NCBI GenBank assembly: GCA_030272155.1
Contig: CP126196.1
Coordinates: 3,100,001 to 3,164,000, forward strand
Length of the DNA: 64,000 nucleotides
From: Tetradesmus obliquus
Lineage: Eukaryota; Chlorophyta; Chlorophyceae; Sphaeropleales; Scenedesmaceae
Direction of reading: 5' to 3'
In this document: piece by piece, positions 1 to 9,994 of the stretch
How positions within the stretch are numbered: position 1 is the stretch's first letter
How the letters are laid out: each line of letters opens with the position of its first letter
Notes under the pieces: model-generated
Database searches by the model: none
Seen by the model: the letters and a program-made list of their open reading frames with translations, nothing else
What the model was told of the DNA's origin: nothing
Translations under genes and position numbers: made by a program

Positions 1-51
1 CTCTACAGCCCGCCTCGTGGCCCATTATGAACATGTGCTAGGTGTGCTTCG
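1..51 (+). repeat. A-unit fragment (312-bp satellite), left flank of LINE-A copy 1
   Basis: This is the last part of the A-unit seen dozens of times later in the window (the stretch reading through GTGCTAGGTGTGCTTCG). The final 12 bases, AGGTGTGCTTCG at 40-51, recur at 3579-3590 on the other side of LINE-A copy 1, so they are the target-site duplication of that insertion. Confidence 0.85.
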
Positions 52-72
52 TTTTTTTTTGGAGCAAGAACG

Positions 73-77
73 TTACA
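73..77 (-). terminator. TGTAA poly(A) signal of LINE-A
   Basis: The minus strand reads TGTAA about 12 nt before the poly(A) tract. TGTAA is the usual polyadenylation signal in chlorophyte nuclear mRNAs. The same spacing is found in almost every LINE-A 3' end here, on either strand. Confidence 0.75.
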
Positions 78-428
78 AGGGCGGGCCTAAATAACTGTGC
101 ACTTGCTCCATAAAAAGATCCATTGAGAGAATGAGGCAACCTGTTCCGCACTCACTCCACAGGTCTCTGGTACCAAGAGACGCTGTCACACGATCATGCA
201 GACAGCCCCTTGCGGAGCAGCCCCGAAAGGCATCCAGGGCCTGACCGAGTGCCCAGACTCCACTAAAATCACTGTCGCGCAATGACGTCCTGTGATGTGT
301 GACAGACCGTGACTGGCCCTTGAATCAAAATCCGTCCATGGCGCAACTGTCAGCTATCACTCCATGGCGACTTGCACACCTCTACAAGCTGCACTTTAAA
401 GGCAGCATTACGACACCTACACAAGACG

Positions 429-466
429 CCTATTAATAGGTGACGGATTGTCGACACAGACAATCC
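429..466. other. Palindrome and hairpin in the LINE-A 3' UTR
   Basis: A perfect 12-bp palindrome CCTATTAATAGG (429-440) is followed by a hairpin with an 8-bp perfect stem, GGATTGTC (445-452) and GACAATCC (459-466), around a 6-nt loop. Both are kept in the longer LINE-A 3' ends of the window. A role in RNA folding or RT recognition is possible but is inference. Confidence 0.6.
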
Positions 467-847
467 CCACCTGACTATTCATGGACTCTCCACTTCATGC
501 AAAGCACATCCTGCTACTGACCGAACACACCCCTATGAGATATGTGGCATTCTGTAGGAAATGACACCACCTCAGGCACACAAAGCCACACACACACAAA
601 CTTATCCACACATGCTGCACACATCCTCGTACTCTGCTACCCACACGCACGCATACATAACGTACTCTGCTACCCACTCACATGCATACATAACGTATCC
701 CGGCCATCAACTTAGCCTTTGCCATACTATTTTGCAACACATCACAACGAGGAACGACGGCCACTACTCCAACGAATGCATTGTACACCCTGCCCGAACC
801 GTCAAAACAGACCACCACGCCTCGTAGACCCGTGCCCAATCCATCCC

Positions 848-2270
848 TCAAATGCCAGCCGCGCTGGCCCGAACCTTGATGCGCCCATTTGCGCCCATCC
901 TATACAGTGCTCCCCACTTCTGCTCAAAGTCAACAAGTTTGATCTCAGGCGACCTTCCCTGCAGCCATGCAAACGGTATCCCACAACCTATCCTAACATC
1001 TACTTCCACCCTATCCCACTCCCTCTGAATTTGCTGCCGCAGCTCTGCCAGAAACCTACACGCCACAGCCTTAGCAGCGTATGATGAGCTGCCCGGCTCG
1101 CCAGTTGTACCCCGTTGACTGCCCATGCTGCTGCTGTTGCTGCTGCTGTCCTCTGCATCGCTGATGCCGTGGCTCTGAGATTGAGAATTGCTGCCTGCAT
1201 TGCGGCTGCCGCTGCCATCGCTGCCATCTGCACTGGCCACAATCACGCCAGCCCTGATGCTGCTGCAGCGCACCACCCAAATGGACTCCAGCAGCAGCAG
1301 ACGCAGCTGCGTCCACATCTGCTGCTGCCCTGCTGGCGGCGCCCACACACTGAAGTCATCCAGCAGCAGCAGACGGCTGTTATTAACAGGGACCACTGCT
1401 CCGGGCTGCACACGCTGCCACACCTTTTGCGCGTACCACTGCCACGCTGCTGCAGCTACAGGGCACTCCACTAACAAGTGGGTGAGGGTCTCCAGTTGCT
1501 GCGGCTGCTGGCACTGCTGTGCTGGGCAGGTAAAGTGAGCCGGCGCGTGCCTGCTGGATGCCAGCATGCGCCGTGCGCCTACCTTCACTCCTGCATGCAG
1601 AAGCCGCCAGCCAAACACTCGCAGCCGCCTCGGCAGCTGGGTGTCTTTTAGCCGCTGATAACTCGCCACCCAGCGGTGCTGCCTGGCATTGGCAGCACCC
1701 ATGGAGTGAGTGATCGGGTCCAGTAGATCATTGTGTGCTGGGCAGCTGATGCGCTGTTGTTGCTGCTCCTGTTGCTGCCGTTGAGCCGTGACTACTGCTG
1801 CTGCTGTTGCCGCGCGCTGTCTTGGCAGCTCCCGCTCCCTGGACGGATCCATCCAGGACGCATGGTAAGCCGCCATCATAGCTGCGTCGCTCAACCGCTG
1901 GCTGCCACTGCTGCTGCTGCTACGATTGCCAGGCGCCTCGCTATTTTGCTGCATTTGCTGGAAGGACCGTTTCTGAGCTGCCTCCATCTCCTGCAAGCCG
2001 TCCTGTGGCGCCTCAGCACCCAGGCGGTTGCGCCACAGGCGCGGGCGCATGCCGACACCTGATACCCATCCCTCTTTGCACTGCCGACTGCATTGCTCCT
2101 GCAGCAGCCTGCATGTTGCCACCTTTGGCGTGAACTGCAGCAAGCTGACAGCAAACCCCATCCCCCATACACTAGGATCTACACGAATGTCTGCCCAAGC
2201 CCCCACCAGGTACCATGACGGCGTGCTTCGCGATTGCTGCTGCTGCTGCTGTTGCTGGTGCTGTCCTTGG

Positions 2271-2321
<51 letters not shown>

Positions 2322-3196
2322 CCCTGGTGGTGGTGCTGCTGCTGCTGCTGCTGCCGTTCCTGTTGTCGTGGCTGCCGCTGTTGCCGTGCTGCTGGCTGCT
2401 GCCGCTGTTGCTGCTGCTGCTGCCGCTGCTGCCGCTGCTGTTGTTGCCGCTGAAATGCAGGGTGCGGCACTGCTGTTACATCTACCACACAACATGGCGC
2501 CCATTGGAGGGCTGCTGTGTCCATTAGGACAGCTGTTGTGGCCTTCAAGCTGCCATCCTGCTGCACCTTGTAGCACTTGGTGGTGCCATCGTGCTGCAAC
2601 TGTTGTGCCCACTGTTGCTGCGTGTCGGTCTGCCATGCACCTGTGCTGCCCTCCCGCAGAGTGCGCAGCCATGCCGGCGGCAGCACAATGCCATCTTGCT
2701 GCGGCTGTCCAGTTAGCTGCTGCTGCACCTGCCCCAGTGTGGTGCCTGCGCCGTGGCGCAGCTGAGCAGGGAGGGCACCGGCTGCTGCCAACATCTGCCC
2801 ATCTGAGCTGCTGCCCACGCTGTGGTTCCCCACTAGCAGCTCAAGCTGGATCTGCTGACTGGTCATGGCGCTGTGCTCGACGTGCCTGTGAATGCCCACG
2901 CTTTGCAGCGCCTCTATGTATGCTGATAGGCGCAGCGGCAGCCTGCCGCCCCTGGCGGCAGCCTGCAGCGGCGCCTTTGATCGCTGCACCAACGCTGCCT
3001 CCCCTAGTCCTGGCAGTGTGTGGCGCAGGTTGGCCCGCATGAAGGCCTTCCATGGGGCTCGCCGCGGCGACAGCAATGCTGCTGCTGTACGTGCCTGCAT
3101 TGCTGTGGCGTGCGCCCTGACATCAACCTGCCTCATTCCGCCCATGCTGAAAGGCAGGCTGGCCACTGCTGCCGGAGGGCTTTCATTCCATTCCAT
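848..3196 (-). pseudogene. LINE-A ORF2 C-terminal part (copy 1)
   Basis: About 780 codons remain open, ending in TGA at 848-850. The frame covers the region after the RT domain: a Gln-rich tract with nearly pure CAG repeats (about 2,234-2,455), the segment ending PSWYLVGAWADIRVDPS, and a zf-RVT-like zinc site (CPAQQC, then THLLVECP) followed by a Ser-rich tail. The AP-endonuclease and RT catalytic motifs are absent because the copy is 5'-truncated. The Met-like start at 3,196 is made by the inserted sequence at 3,190-3,364; the homologous reading continues beyond that insert to about 3,576. Compared with copy 2, this copy lacks roughly 35 Gln-rich residues in the repeat tract. It is not expected to give a working protein. 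Confidence 0.85.
2234..2455 (-). repeat. CAG/CTG repeat coding poly-Gln in LINE-A ORF2 (copy 1)
   Basis: Nearly pure CTG trinucleotides on the plus strand encode Gln runs broken by Arg, Pro and His on the minus strand. The matching tract in copy 2 (33,314-33,631) is longer by roughly 100 bp of imperfect repeats, so the tract is length-variable between otherwise near-identical copies. Confidence 0.9.
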
Positions 3197-3364
3197 TACA
3201 TTACATTACATGCTCCACTCAACGAGGAGTGGGAACCCCAGTCAGGAGCCAACGAGAGGCTCATAGGGGGAGGAAACATCGAAGAACAACTCATCATCAT
3301 CCCAACCGTCAGAAGAGATCGCAGAAAGAAACTCATCAGCATCATCAATAACTTGAGCAATAGC
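3190..3364 (-). mobile_element. Short 3' fragment of another non-LTR element inserted in LINE-A copy 1
   Basis: LINE-A copy 2 (about 34,367-34,375) gives the uninterrupted sequence, so the insert is delimited exactly. CATTCC is present on both sides (3184-3189 and 3365-3370) as the target duplication. On the minus strand the insert begins with an open stretch of about 43 codons, rich in Asp/Glu (MAIAQVIDDADEFLSAI...), ending in TGA. A short 3' region follows with the hairpin CCACTC/GAGTGG, then a tail of ATGTA/ATGGA-type 5-bp repeats (3190-3211). A stem-loop plus microsatellite tail is typical of 3' ends of stringent non-LTR retrotransposons and of SINEs that borrow them. The family was not recognised. 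Confidence 0.7.
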
Positions 3365-3590
3365 CATTCCACTGCCGGATGTTGGCTTCTCGAGCGCAGC
3401 CCTGCTCTGTCACAAACCCTAAGAGGCGGCGGTGCATCCTGGCCATGATATCTACTGGGACTGGCACGAACTGCGCATGATAGGTGATGCAAGATGCCAT
3501 CATCTGCTGCGCAACTGCGCAGCGCCCCAAATAGCTGAGATTCTGCCGTGCCCACTGCCGCGCCCGGTATGTGATGAGAGGTGTGCTTCG

Positions 3591-3787
3591 TGAAAGTTTA
3601 TTTTTTTTTTGAAGCAAGAACGTATTTTTTTTTTGAAGCAAGAACATATTTTTTTTTTGAGGCAAGAACGTTACAAGGGCTGACCTAAATAACTGTGCAC
3701 TTGCTCCATAAAAAGATCCATTGAGAAAGTGAAGAAACCTGTTCCGCACTCACCCCACAGGTATCTTGTACCAAGAGACGCTGAAAG
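3591..3787 (-). mobile_element. Serial LINE-A tail insertions
   Basis: Three minus-strand LINE-A 3' ends follow one another: only the last 13-14 bases plus poly(A) at 3,601-3,623, again at 3,624-3,647, and a ~125-bp 3' end at 3,648-3,783. The A-unit target TGAAAGTTTA is repeated around them. The arrangement looks like later insertions landing in or next to the T-rich tails of earlier ones. Confidence 0.75.
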
Positions 3788-4566
3788 TTTTTTTTTTTTT
3801 TTTGAAGCAAGAACGTTACAAGGGCTGACCTAAATAACTGTGCACTTGCTCCATAAAAAGATCCATTGAGAGAGTGAGGCAACCTGTTCCGCACTCACTC
3901 CACAGGTCTCTTGTACCAAGAGACGCTGTCACACGATCATGCAGACAGCCCCTTGCGGAGCAGCCCCGAAAGGCATCCAGGACCTGACCGAGTGCCCAGA
4001 CTCCACTAAAATCACAGTCGCGCAATGACGTCCAGTGATGTGTGACAGACCGTGACTGGCCCTTGAATCAAAATCCGTCCATGGCGCAACTGTCAGCTAT
4101 CACTGCATGGCGACTTGCACACCTCTAAAAGCTGCACTTTACAGGCAGCATTACGACACCTACACAAGACGCCTATTAATAGGTGACGGATTGTCGACAC
4201 AGACAATCCCCACCTGACTATTCATGGACTCTCCACTTCATGCAAAGCACATCCTGCTACTGACCGAACACACCCCTATGAGATATGTGGCATTCTGTAG
4301 GAAATGACACCACCTGAGGCACACAAAGCCACACACACACAAACTTATCCACACATGCTGCACACATCCTCGTACTCTGCTATCCACACGCACGCATACA
4401 TAACGTACTCTGCTACCCACTCACATGCAAACATAACGTATCCCGGCCATCAACTTAGCCTTTGCCATACTATGTTGCAACACATCACAACGAGGAACGA
4501 CGGCCACTACTCCAACGAATGCATTGTACACCCTGCCCGAACCGTCAAAACAGACCACCACGCCTC
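3788..4566 (-). mobile_element. LINE-A 3'-UTR fragment (763 bp plus poly(A))
   Basis: The T run at 3,788-3,803 is followed by LINE-A 3' UTR truncated at the CCACGCCTC position. TGAAAGTTT is present on both sides. It is a 5'-truncated insertion consisting only of untranslated sequence. Confidence 0.85.
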
Positions 4567-4755
4567 TGAAAGTTTATTTATTGTAATATCTCTTTGTAAA
4601 ATGTTGATTTATCAAATATGAAGCCGCAAGGATGTCCTGGGGGCAGGATGCGGGTTGGCACGGGTGTCTGTTAACTGCCACTGGAAACTCACTGGCCGGC
4701 TAAAATTCCTACTGGACGATTTTATCCCGTACGTTCCATGACCAAGCATGTTAGG
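4567..4755 (+). repeat. A-unit copy (partial)
   Basis: About 190 bp of the 312-bp satellite, starting TGAAAGTTTATTTATTG. It is interrupted by the plus-strand LINE-A fragment that follows. Confidence 0.85.
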
Positions 4756-5134
4756 CGTCTTGTGTAGGTGTCGTAATGCTGCCTGTAAATTGCAGCTTTT
4801 AGAGGTGTGCAAGTCGCCATGCAGTGATAGCTGACAGTTGCGCCATGGACGGATTTTGATTCAAGGGCCAGTCACGGTCTGTCACACATCACAGGACGTC
4901 ATTGCGCGACTGTGATTTTAGTGGAGTCTGGGCACTCGGTCAGGTCCTGGATGCCTTTCGGGGCTGCTCCGCAAGGGGCTGTCTGCATGATCGTGTGACA
5001 GCGTCTCTTGGTACAAGAGACCTGTGGAGTGAGTGCGGAATAGGTTGCCTCACTCTCTCAATGGATCTTTTTATGGAGCAAGTTCACAGTTATTTAGGTC
5101 AGCCCTTGTAACGTTCTTGCTTCGAAAAAAAAAA
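4756..5134 (+). mobile_element. LINE-A 3' fragment, plus orientation
   Basis: This 368-bp 3' end finishes TTGTAACGTTCTTGCTTC followed by a run of A. AGCATGTTAGG stands on both sides (about 4745-4755 and 5135-5145), a target-site duplication in the A-unit. It shows LINE-A insertions occur in both orientations. Confidence 0.85.
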
Positions 5135-6858
5135 GCATGTTAGGCCCTCACATGCCTAGGACTGACATACGAAAATAAGCGCAGTGGCCTTCGATGCGCC
5201 GCGACGGTTGAATTTTCGCTCCGGCCCGCCTCGTGGCCCATTATGGACATGTGCTAGGTGTGCTTCGTGAAAGTTTAATTTTTGTTATATCTCTTTGTAA
5301 AATGTTGATTTATCAAATATGAAGCCGTACGGATGTCCTGGGGGCAGGATGCGGGTTGGCACGGGTGTCTGTGAACTGCCACTGGAAACTCACTGGCCGG
5401 CTAAAATTCCTACTGGACGATTTCATCCCGGACGTTCCATGACCCAGCATGTTAGGCCCTCACATGCCTAGGGCTGACATACGAAAACAAGCGCAGCTGC
5501 CTTCGATGCGCCGCGACGGTTGCATTTTCGCTCCAGCCCGCCTCGTGGCCCATTATGAACATGTGCTAGGTGTGCTTCGTGAAAGTTTTTTTTTTTAAAC
5601 AAGAACGTTACAGTGAAAGTTTATTTATTGTTATATCTCTTTGTAAAATGTTGATTTATCAAATATGAAGCCGTACGGATGTCCTGGGGGCAGGATGCGG
5701 GTTGGCACGGGTGTCTGTGAACTGCCACTGGAAACTCACCGGCCGGCTAAAATTCCTACTGGACGATTTTATCCCGGACGTTCCATGACCAAGCATGTTA
5801 GGCCCTCACATGCCTAGGGCTGACATACGAAAATAAGCGCAGCGGCCTTCGATGCGCCGCGACGGTTGAATTTTCGCTCCGGCCCGCCTCGTGGCCCGTT
5901 ATGGACATGTGCTAGGTGTGCTTCGTGAAAGTTTAATCATTGTTATATCTCTTTGTAAAATGTTGATTTATCAAGTATGAAGCCGTACGGATGTCCTGGG
6001 GGCAGGATGCGGGTTGGCACGGGTGTCTGTGAACTGCCACTGGAAACTCACTGGCCGGCTAAAATTCCTACTGGACGATTTCATCCCGGACGTTCCATGA
6101 CCCAGCATGTTAGGCCCTCACATGCCTAGGGCTGACATACGAAAATAAGCGCAGCTGCCTTCGATGCGCCGCGACGGTTGAATTTTCGCTCCAGCCCGCC
6201 TCGTGGCCCATTATGAACATGTGCTAGGTGTGCTTCGTGAAAGTTTATTTTTATTTTGAAGCAAGAACGTATCAAGGGCTGACCTAAATAACTGTGCACT
6301 TGCACCATAAAAAGATCCATTGAGAAAGTGAAGCAACCTGTTATTTTTCTATTGAAGCAAGAACGTTACAAGGGCTGACCTAAATAACTGTGCACTTGCT
6401 CCATAAAAAGATCCATTGAGAGGGTGAGGCAACCTGTTCCGCACTCACCCCACAGGTCTCTTGTACCAAGAGACGCTGAAAGTTTATTTATTGTTATATC
6501 TCTTTGTAAAATGTTGATTTAACAAATATGAAGCCGTACGGATGTCCTGGGGGCAGGATGCGGGTTGGCACGGGTGTCTGTGAACTGCCACTGGAAACTC
6601 ACTGGCCGGCTAAAATTCCTACTGGACGATTTTATCCCGTACGTTCCATGACCAAGCATGTTAGGCCCTCACATGCCTAGGACTGACATACGAAAATTAG
6701 CGCAGTGGCCTTCGATGCGCCGCGACGGTTGAATTTTCGCTCCGGCCCGCCTCGTGGCCAATTTTTTTTTTTTGAAGCAAGCCTCGTGGCCCATTATGGA
6801 CATGTGCTAGGTGTGCTTCGTGAAAGTTTAATTATTGTTATATCTCTTTGTAAAATGT
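5135..6858 (+). repeat. A-unit satellite array with short LINE-A insertions
   Basis: Tandem ~312-bp A-units are interrupted by small minus-strand LINE-A ends near 5,587-5,613 and 6,248-6,480, and by a 22-bp insertion at 6,760-6,781. The last unit is broken at TAAAATGT (6,851-6,858), where the 17.9-kb block is inserted; the same unit resumes at 24,767. Confidence 0.85.
6760..6781 (-). mobile_element. Ultra-short LINE-A insertion (8 nt of 3' end plus poly(A))
   Basis: Only CTTGCTTC (minus strand) and a T-rich tail are inserted, and CCTCGTGGCC is duplicated on both sides (6750-6759 and 6782-6791). The same event recurs in many A-units further right, for example near 25,657, 30,648, 39,841 and 40,965, so it was multiplied with the satellite. 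Confidence 0.8.
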
Positions 6859-6868
6859 CGAGAGAGAG

Positions 6869-7744
6869 AGAGAGAGTGGCAGAGAGAGTCTTGTATTTTG
6901 CGTATCCGCAAATGTTTTTCATCATGTCGTCAGTCTTTGCTGGCTTTCACTGCCCCAGTCACTGTGTTCTGGGGAAGCTCTGCACCGGCACTGCCAGCTG
7001 CTGCTGGAAGCTTCTGGTGGGCGCATATTGCTTTCGTGCACGCAGGAGTTCGTGCATTACTGACCCGTCAATTTTCTTTTATAGCATATATATGTATATA
7101 TGCTTATCGCTGATAATCAGATCGAGGAGGCAGAACGGAGACCGTCGCAGTGCGCAGTTTCTGAGGTCGAGTTACTCGGGCCTGCAGCATTCCATCATTT
7201 ATCATTCAACAAGGCTCTGGGTTCAAGCGGCAACTCTGTTGCTGCAGTGCAACGACAGAGTGGGACCGGCATGCATTTCAGCGTCTCATGCTGGAGCTCC
7301 GCCCTTGCCTCACCCAGGTGGCCACCTTGCTGACACCACAGACGTCTGCTGATAATGGTAGAATGGCAGCACCTTTCGGTGTGCATCTGGCCAAATATGC
7401 TTAGCAGCAGCAATGGCTGCAAAACCCTGCGACTGTAAAACCAGCGGATCTCTGCTGCATTCAAACACTGACAGCAGCTGCTGCCAGGCAACAAGTGTGC
7501 TGCAGCCAGCATTTGACATGTAGAGAGCCAACTGTAAAACCAGTCACATATGCTGAAGGTAAAATCATAATCAATATTGTAAATATTCATAAACAGTATG
7601 GGGCATGTTGATTCACATCAGGTGCAGCAGCAGCAGTCTGCTACCGCTGCTGCTGCCCTTTCCTGCAAGCATTTAATGTACTCAGATTTGCTCTCCCTCT
7701 GCCCCTGGCCAGTGCATCTGGCCTGGAGAGAGAGAGAGAGAGAG
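6869..7744 (-). repeat. Left direct terminal repeat (3' repeat for the minus-strand frames)
   Basis: The repeat begins within AGAGAGAGTGGCAG and ends in GCCTGGAGAGAG. It contains a TATAAAAG box (minus strand, 7076-7083) beside a near-palindromic AT-rich segment whose arms are AGCATATATA and TATATATGCT. No convincing coding frame was found; the short open frames in it are present in both copies. Confidence 0.75.
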
Positions 7745-8061
7745 GCCCACCGTCCACCCCTCCTGGCAACAAACCGGCGGGCAGTCAGGTGCTGCTGCCT
7801 CACACATATATACACTGCAGTGTCAGTGCTCATGCACCATGTGTGAAGATCAGACAGCAGCCCCTGAGCCACCAGCAGGTAGGCCAGGAGTCTGCTGCTG
7901 ATGCTGCACAGCTGTGCACATCACGTATCATCAGATTCAAGTTGCACCAGCCTTCACATATCCTAAACAATCATTCACCACCACCGACTGTACACAAAGC
8001 CATCAATCATATCACAGCAGCCCTCAGCCAGCCATGCACCATCCAATCACACGCTCGCAGC

Positions 8062-8877
8062 CTAGTATGGAGTGTACCTGCCGCTACCCCTGCCACCATG
8101 GCCATAGCCACTAAACCTGCCACGCTGGCCTGCGCTGTGGCGCCCGCGTGGCGCATCCCTGCCGCCCGTGTAGCGGCCCCTGTTGCTGTAGCCGTCCCTG
8201 CTGCTGTCACTGCCGTAGCCACCCCTGCTGCTGTCACTGCCGTAGCCACCCCTGTCACCCCTGCTGCCGTCATTGCTGTAACGCCCCCTGCCGTAGCCCC
8301 TGCCTGTGCCACTGCCCCTGTTGCTGGGCGCGCTCCACACGCTGAACTGCTGCTGCGGCGGCGTCTCCATCTCGCCACCCTCATACGCTGCCTCTGTGTC
8401 GCCCCCGGCCGCTGCTGCTGTGCCCGCTGCCTCCACCCTCGCCAGAGCTGCCTGTGTGTCTGCAAACTGCTGTCGCAGTGCAGCTAGCTCGCTGCTGCTG
8501 ATACTGCTGCTAGCGCCCGCACTGCTGCCAGCACCCACGCTGCTTCCTGCTCCTGCTGCTGCTGCTGCTGCTGCTGCCGCCATGTTTAGTGTGGCCGGCA
8601 GCGCCCGGGCTGCAGCCCGCGCTGGCTGCTGTCCATATGTTGCAGCAGCCGCGCCGTGGCGGCCGCCAGCCTGCCCAGCAGCCGGTCCACCTGCCTGGTG
8701 GCCTGCTGCTGGCGTGCTGCCGCCCTGCCTTAGCTTTGCTGTGAGCACCTGTGAGGGGCGCTGCAGCACTGGTACGTGCCTCCTGTGGAGGGCCTGTTCG
8801 CTGCAACTGGTGCAGGGTCCATGTCTCAGCCGACTGGCTGATAATGTCCCATGCATCCAGGGGCAGGTCAACGCCAC
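8062..8877 (-). CDS. RGG/Gly-Arg-rich C-terminal frame of the terminal-repeat element
   Basis: About 271 codons. The part from roughly residue 95 on is protein-like: an Ala run, a short helical segment (SSELAALRQQFADTQAAL), then a Gly/Arg/Ser/Tyr tail with repeated RGGYGSDSSRGG-like units ending GRYTPY and a TAG stop. RGG tails bind RNA in many nuclear proteins. The first ~90 residues overlap the frame at 8,510-9,526 and may not be translated in this form. No enzymatic motif is visible. Confidence 0.4.
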   Translation of the reverse strand: MALTCPWMHGTLSASRLRHGPCTSCSEQALHRRHVPVLQRPSQVLTAKLRQGGSTPAAGHQAGGPAAGQAGGRHGAAAATYGQQPARAAARALPATLNMAAAAAAAAAGAGSSVGAGSSAGASSSISSSELAALRQQFADTQAALARVEAAGTAAAAGGDTEAAYEGGEMETPPQQQFSVWSAPSNRGSGTGRGYGRGRYSNDGSRGDRGGYGSDSSRGGYGSDSSRDGYSNRGRYTGGRDAPRGRHSAGQRGRFSGYGHGGRGSGRYTPY

Positions 8878-9526
8878 AGGCTGCTGTTGTTGGTGCTAAT
8901 ATATCATCATAGAACTGCCAGGCAACCTCGCGGTTGCAGTCCACCATTTGCTGCCCGTCTGCTGCTGCTAAAGGTATGTGATTTAAACCGCATGCTAGCA
9001 GCTCCCTCAGTGGTGCATACTGCACCACTGCGAGGTCTGTTGTGAGCACGTGTTTTGTACCGAAAGCCATGGGGCAGTGCTCCAGAATGCTGCCATCCGT
9101 GATGGTAGTTTTGAAGCGTGCATCAAGGCTAGCGCAGCTGCATGACATGGTGGCCAGCTGCTGTTCTAGGCTTTGTATGCTTTGCTGCTGTGCCATTACT
9201 TGGCGTGCGTTGATGGCTGTTGGCTTTAGCTGCTGCTCATAGCTCCATGTGAGCTGGTATTCCGGCAGTGCATTTAGCAGTACTGGTTGCAGTTGGGCTA
9301 TGATCACCTCATGCAGCATCTGCATCGGGTGTGCATGCTCCAAACAACGTGATATGTACCGCGCTTTAATTGTCACTGGCCTGCTGCTGGTGCGTTCAAT
9401 TGCCACATAGTTCCTGCCCAGAGCACTCACTTCAAGCGTACGCCTGTTCAGCTCCTGCTGCCCCTGCTGCTCCTCCTGCTCAACGCCATCCTCGGCAAGC
9501 TGCTGCAGATCCTCATTGTCCGCCAT
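8510..9526 (-). CDS. Unrecognised protein of the terminal-repeat element
   Basis: About 338 codons. The start MADNEDLQQLAEDGVEQ is acidic and Gln-rich, then a mixed-composition region follows (about residues 40-230) that looks like a real folded domain, including GLNHIPL and VAWQFYDDIL. Gln-rich, coiled-coil-like sequence lies around residues 95-125. No catalytic motif or known family was recognised. The last third overlaps another minus-strand frame (8,062-8,877) that ends in an RGG-rich tail, and its own composition there is less protein-like. By position it could play a gag-like, nucleic-acid-packaging role, but that is inference. The flanks at 7,745-8,061 and 9,527-9,994 show no other frame worth calling. 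Confidence 0.4.
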   Translation of the reverse strand: MADNEDLQQLAEDGVEQEEQQGQQELNRRTLEVSALGRNYVAIERTSSRPVTIKARYISRCLEHAHPMQMLHEVIIAQLQPVLLNALPEYQLTWSYEQQLKPTAINARQVMAQQQSIQSLEQQLATMSCSCASLDARFKTTITDGSILEHCPMAFGTKHVLTTDLAVVQYAPLRELLACGLNHIPLAAADGQQMVDCNREVAWQFYDDILAPTTAACGVDLPLDAWDIISQSAETWTLHQLQRTGPPQEARTSAAAPLTGAHSKAKAGRQHASSRPPGRWTGCWAGWRPPRRGCCNIWTAASAGCSPGAAGHTKHGGSSSSSSSRSRKQRGCWQQCGR

Positions 9527-9994
9527 GCTGCGTGGCTGGTGTAGACGACAATGCTCCTGAGGGGGCAGTCAGCTGATGCGGTGCAGTGCATCAGCTGGTT
9601 ACTGGCAAGGCCGAAGCAAGTGGTGCCATACACATGCCCGCATACAGCTGAAGGTCAGCATAGTTCAAGAAACTGCGTGTCATAGCTGAGGGGCTGTCAT
9701 AGGATCTGCCCAATTCGGGTTTTACATCTGTCATGTGCCATATGCCAGAGGATCACAACAGCCCTGCCAGCACTGCTGTGCTGGTGTTACATCTGCTGCA
9801 ACAGCGCAGTACTGTAACCCCTGCGAGCCATTCTGGAGATATAATAATATATTGGGCTTCAAGCCTGCTCGTTCCCTGATCAATGCTTGTGGGATCCACA
9901 GTCATTGAAGGCAAGGCTGAGATAAGTTTGAACCAGAGGCAAGCAAGACCGCACCTTCGCCAAGCGGCTTCCAGGCCTTCCTGCCTAACCCCGA

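Larger units (their letters stand above)
61..847 (-). other. LINE-A 3' UTR
   Basis: This 787-bp untranslated tail is the reference for most LINE-A fragments in the window. On the minus strand it runs from the ORF2 stop to the poly(A) tail. It includes two 33-bp tandem units at 630-662 and 663-695 (TACTCTGCTACCCAC... with small differences), a CA-rich run near 586-600, and hairpin-forming segments described separately. No convincing reading frame was found; short open frames in it are by-products. Confidence 0.8.
52..3578 (-). mobile_element. LINE-A copy 1: L1-clade non-LTR retrotransposon, 5'-truncated
   Basis: Read on the minus strand, this element has the C-terminal half of an L1-type ORF2, a ~790-bp 3' UTR and a poly(A) tail (T run at 52-60). 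It is nearly identical to the longer copy at 31,131-36,944 and is cut off inside the RT-to-zinc-finger part of ORF2 near 3,576. The flanking duplication AGGTGTGCTTCG (40-51 and 3579-3590) shows target-primed insertion into an A-unit. A 175-bp foreign insert sits at 3,190-3,364. High similarity to copy 2 implies recent activity. The family is assigned to the L1 clade from copy 2: AP-type endonuclease, RT, then a zf-RVT-like CCHC region, and a pure poly(A) tail. Confidence 0.9.

Noticed and set aside
2215-3042. Long plus-strand frames rich in Ala, Leu or Cys opposite LINE-A ORF2 (also 33,295-34,224)
   Set aside because: They are reverse readings of CAG repeats; the minus strand carries recognisable RT-LINE sequence.
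4902-5111. Repeated small frames (MRDCDFSGVWALGQ..., MGSRVRYVCVRV..., MRVGTGVCELP...) as conserved peptides
   Set aside because: They are readings of the LINE-A 3' UTR or the A-unit and recur only because those repeats recur.
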